A model generated the notes under the pieces. It ran no database searches. It was not told where the DNA came from and saw only the letters and a program-made list of their open reading frames with translations. Shown in pieces: positions 62,225 to 64,000 of a stretch of 64,000 bases of DNA. Each line of letters starts with the position of its first letter. The first letter of the stretch is position 1. A program made the position numbers and the translations under genes. This DNA comes from Aequorivita sp. UBA3180 (GTDB lineage: Bacteria > Bacteroidota > Bacteroidia > Flavobacteriales > Flavobacteriaceae). The stretch lies in contig DEXQ01000008.1 of assembly GCA_002364215.1 (NCBI GenBank), forward strand, positions 473,866 through 537,865. Reading direction: 5' to 3'.

Positions 62225-62956
62225 ATGCAAAAAGAAAAAGACAATTGGTACGCTTCGTGGTTTAACACTCCTTATTACCACATACTTTACAAAGACCGAA
62301 ACCACAGGGAAGCGGCTCTTTTTATGAACCAGCTTACCGAATTTTTAAGCTTAAAGCCAAAAGATACTATTTTGGATTTGGCCTGCGGAAAAGGTCGCCA
62401 CGCAAAATATCTGTACAAACAAGGTTTTGATGTTACGGGTGTAGATCTTTCCGAAGAAAGCATTCAGCACGCAAAGCAATATGAAAAACCGGGCCTTCAC
62501 TTTGAAGTCCACGATATGTGCCTGCCCTATTCGAAGCAATTTGATGCGGTTTTCAATCTTTTCACCAGTTTTGGGTATTTCGAAAACGAAGAAGATAATC
62601 TACGTACCATTAAATCAATAAAAACTGAGCTAAAACCGGATGGATATGGCGTGATTGATTTCTTGAATGTAGAATTGGCCATTAAAAATTTGGTTCCCAA
62701 TGAAAAGAAAAAAATGGGCAATATACTTTTTCACATTGAGAAATATTTAGAAGATGGATACATCGTAAAAAACATAAAGTTCTCAGACGATGGTCAGGAT
62801 TATCATTTTACCGAACGCGTGAAGGCCTTGACTTTAGCAGATTTTGAAGGCTATTTTGAAGAAGCTTCTATTGAACTCAAGCATACATTTGGTGATTATC
62901 ATTTAAATAAATTTGATAAAAATACTTCCGAACGCCTAATACTAATTTTTAATTGA
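62225..62956 (+). CDS. Class I SAM-dependent methyltransferase
   Basis: The 243-aa product has motif I ILDLACGKGRHAKYL, the acidic post-I residue in VTGVDLSEES and the following HDMC and FDAVFNLFTSFGYF. The opening NWYASWFNTPYYHILYKDRNHREA is a distinctive conserved region in this group. The substrate is unknown. Its stop overlaps the ATG of the ZIP transporter gene by one nt (TGATG), so the two are coupled. Confidence 0.88.
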   Translation: MQKEKDNWYASWFNTPYYHILYKDRNHREAALFMNQLTEFLSLKPKDTILDLACGKGRHAKYLYKQGFDVTGVDLSEESIQHAKQYEKPGLHFEVHDMCLPYSKQFDAVFNLFTSFGYFENEEDNLRTIKSIKTELKPDGYGVIDFLNVELAIKNLVPNEKKKMGNILFHIEKYLEDGYIVKNIKFSDDGQDYHFTERVKALTLADFEGYFEEASIELKHTFGDYHLNKFDKNTSERLILIFN

Positions 62957-63624
62957 TGAATTATTTATTGCTTTTCCTTTCAGTTGCATTTGGGTATGTA
63001 ATTGCATTATTCCTTAAGAAAAGAGAACTTAGGAATATGGAGGTATTTCTTGCATTTAGTGGAGCTTTTCTACTATCCATCACTGTTTTTGAATTGCTTC
63101 CCCACGTTTTTGAAACACCTTCAAAGCGTATTGGCGTTTTTATAATGATAGGGATATTACTGCAGATATTTTTAGAATTCTTTTCAAAAGGTGCTGAACA
63201 CGGGCACGTACATTTGCATACGGAAAGCAAAAAATTTCCCTGGTTACTTTTTATAAGTCTCTGTATTCACGCCTTTATGGAAGGGTTTCCCATTTCAGAA
63301 GAAAATAATCTTTTAATAGGTGTGATTGTTCATAAAGTTCCGGTAGCAATAATCCTATCTTTCTTTTTTATTACCGCTGGTTACAAACGTGTAATTACAT
63401 TGGCATTTCTTTTTTTCTTTGCATTAATGACGCCAATAGGAAATTACATTTCAAACCATTATAGTTTTGTTCATCACTATGAAACTGAAATCACATCAGT
63501 AGTTATTGGTATATTTCTTCACGTCTCTACTACAATTCTTTTTGAAAGCTCCAAAAACCACAAGTTTAATCTTACCAAAATGAGTGCTGTAATTATTGGA
63601 ATTATTATTGCTTATCTTTTATAA
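62956..63624 (+). CDS. ZIP-family metal transporter
   Basis: The 222-aa product, starting at ATG 62956, has about seven helices, a histidine-rich loop (GAEHGHVHLHTESK) and the conserved ICIHAFMEGFPIS and VHKVPVAIIL of the ZIP metal site on helices IV and V. It should import zinc or iron across the inner membrane. A frame extended to TTG at 62953 is not needed. It is coupled with the upstream methyltransferase gene. Confidence 0.88.
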   Translation: MNYLLLFLSVAFGYVIALFLKKRELRNMEVFLAFSGAFLLSITVFELLPHVFETPSKRIGVFIMIGILLQIFLEFFSKGAEHGHVHLHTESKKFPWLLFISLCIHAFMEGFPISEENNLLIGVIVHKVPVAIILSFFFITAGYKRVITLAFLFFFALMTPIGNYISNHYSFVHHYETEITSVVIGIFLHVSTTILFESSKNHKFNLTKMSAVIIGIIIAYLL

Positions 63625-63964
63625 AGTAATTTGAAGCAATATAAAGACTTAATAAGCTTAACACTTATTACTGGAAATGCATAAGAATATCGGTTAATTT
63701 TAAGAGAGTATATACAATTCTTTTCCTTCAACCCCACGCATATTAATTATATAATATATACGAAAAAGTTTAAGTGTATTTTTTTGACAATATGAGTATT
63801 TCATTCCATAAAAATGGGTTCTTATGTCAACGAAGGACCATAATGAAAGATGTCGTAAATTTTGAAAGCTGCTAATGCCGAATTAAGATTCTCACACAGC
63901 TATCGTTTTTCATCTTACCGGATACCTTGTTTTTAAGAGTTTAGTCTATTTCGATTTACCCCAT
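63625..63964. other. Intergenic stretch at the right end
   Basis: No open reading frame of real length, RNA or repeat is visible between the ZIP gene and the final hairpin. Confidence 0.55.
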
Positions 63965-63998
63965 AAAAAAAGTCCCCCATTTTTCAATGAAGGACTTT
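63965..63998 (-). terminator. Terminator for a minus-strand gene beyond the right edge
   Basis: AAAGTCC and GGACTTT stem with a T-run on the minus strand at 63965-63971; the gene it ends lies outside the window. Confidence 0.65.
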
Positions 63999-64000
63999 AA

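Noticed and set aside
63625..64000. tRNA or other RNA gene at the right end
   Set aside because: No cloverleaf or conserved T-arm was found; only a terminator-like hairpin at the very end is supported.

Overview
The window is a 64 kb stretch of AT-rich chromosome from a member of the Bacteroidota, almost certainly family Flavobacteriaceae. The evidence is a fused lpxC-fabZ gene, type IX secretion (T9SS) components (PorX, PorQ and a cargo protein with a C-terminal sorting domain), many small lipoproteins and outer-membrane beta-barrels, Bacteroidota-type promoter -7 boxes (TAnnTTTG), and families such as DUF6452/DUF6048, DUF6624 and the CCC-motif membrane protein. The genus cannot be fixed from the sequence alone. 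No rRNA, tRNA, CRISPR array, prophage or insertion sequence was recognised. Most of the window is ordinary core chromosome.

Layout. 1-12.2 kb is almost entirely minus strand: an SPFH/prohibitin fragment, a VWA-like membrane protein, a DUF6624 protein, fabG, sucD, then a lipid A block read as lpxD, lpxC-fabZ, lpxA, efp, lpxD paralogue and an NTF2-like gene, with an HD-domain hydrolase upstream. 12.3-17.9 kb is plus strand: porX, tsaE, two tandem copies of an unusual overlapping gene pair, alanine dehydrogenase and a small membrane-anchored protein. 17.9-25.6 kb holds proline dehydrogenase and aroB (divergent), a DJ-1/PfpI protein, a YihY/BrkB membrane protein, DinB, an Lrp regulator, an M14 carboxypeptidase and a divergent XRE regulator. 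25.7-36.6 kb is minus strand: hybrid histidine kinase, mscL, cmk, porQ, lon, a large lipoprotein, an MFS transporter and an M48 peptidase. 36.8-44.5 kb holds a lipoprotein plus two tandem msrB genes, lpdA, aroQ, two beta-barrel proteins, xerD and an aldo/keto reductase. 44.6-51.3 kb holds rny, a 6S-like RNA, zapA and a coiled-coil partner, an M23 peptidase and a TonB-dependent receptor. 51.3-63.6 kb holds a cysteine desulfurase, a Ca-binding-type lipoprotein, an Smr protein, the T9SS cargo, small membrane proteins, rocD, rlmD, DUF6452/DUF6048, a THUMP methyltransferase, another methyltransferase and a ZIP transporter.

The most unusual element lies at 14.56-16.19 kb. Twice in tandem, a 46-codon lipoprotein-like gene is followed by a four-helix membrane protein whose ATG lies inside the small gene in the +1 frame. 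The overlap is exactly 59 nt in both copies, and both copies have a TAnnTTTG box with the same 31-nt spacer to the small ATG. The DNA around the internal ATG is nearly identical between copies although the flanking coding sequence has diverged. This looks like a two-component membrane cassette with translational coupling or dual coding. Its function is unknown.

Other points worth a look are the 6S-like RNA between rny and zapA, a 31-codon membrane peptide gene behind a 23-bp perfect hairpin, an 11-bp tandem repeat, paired palindromic repeats near sucD, and an inverted repeat centred on the lon promoter.
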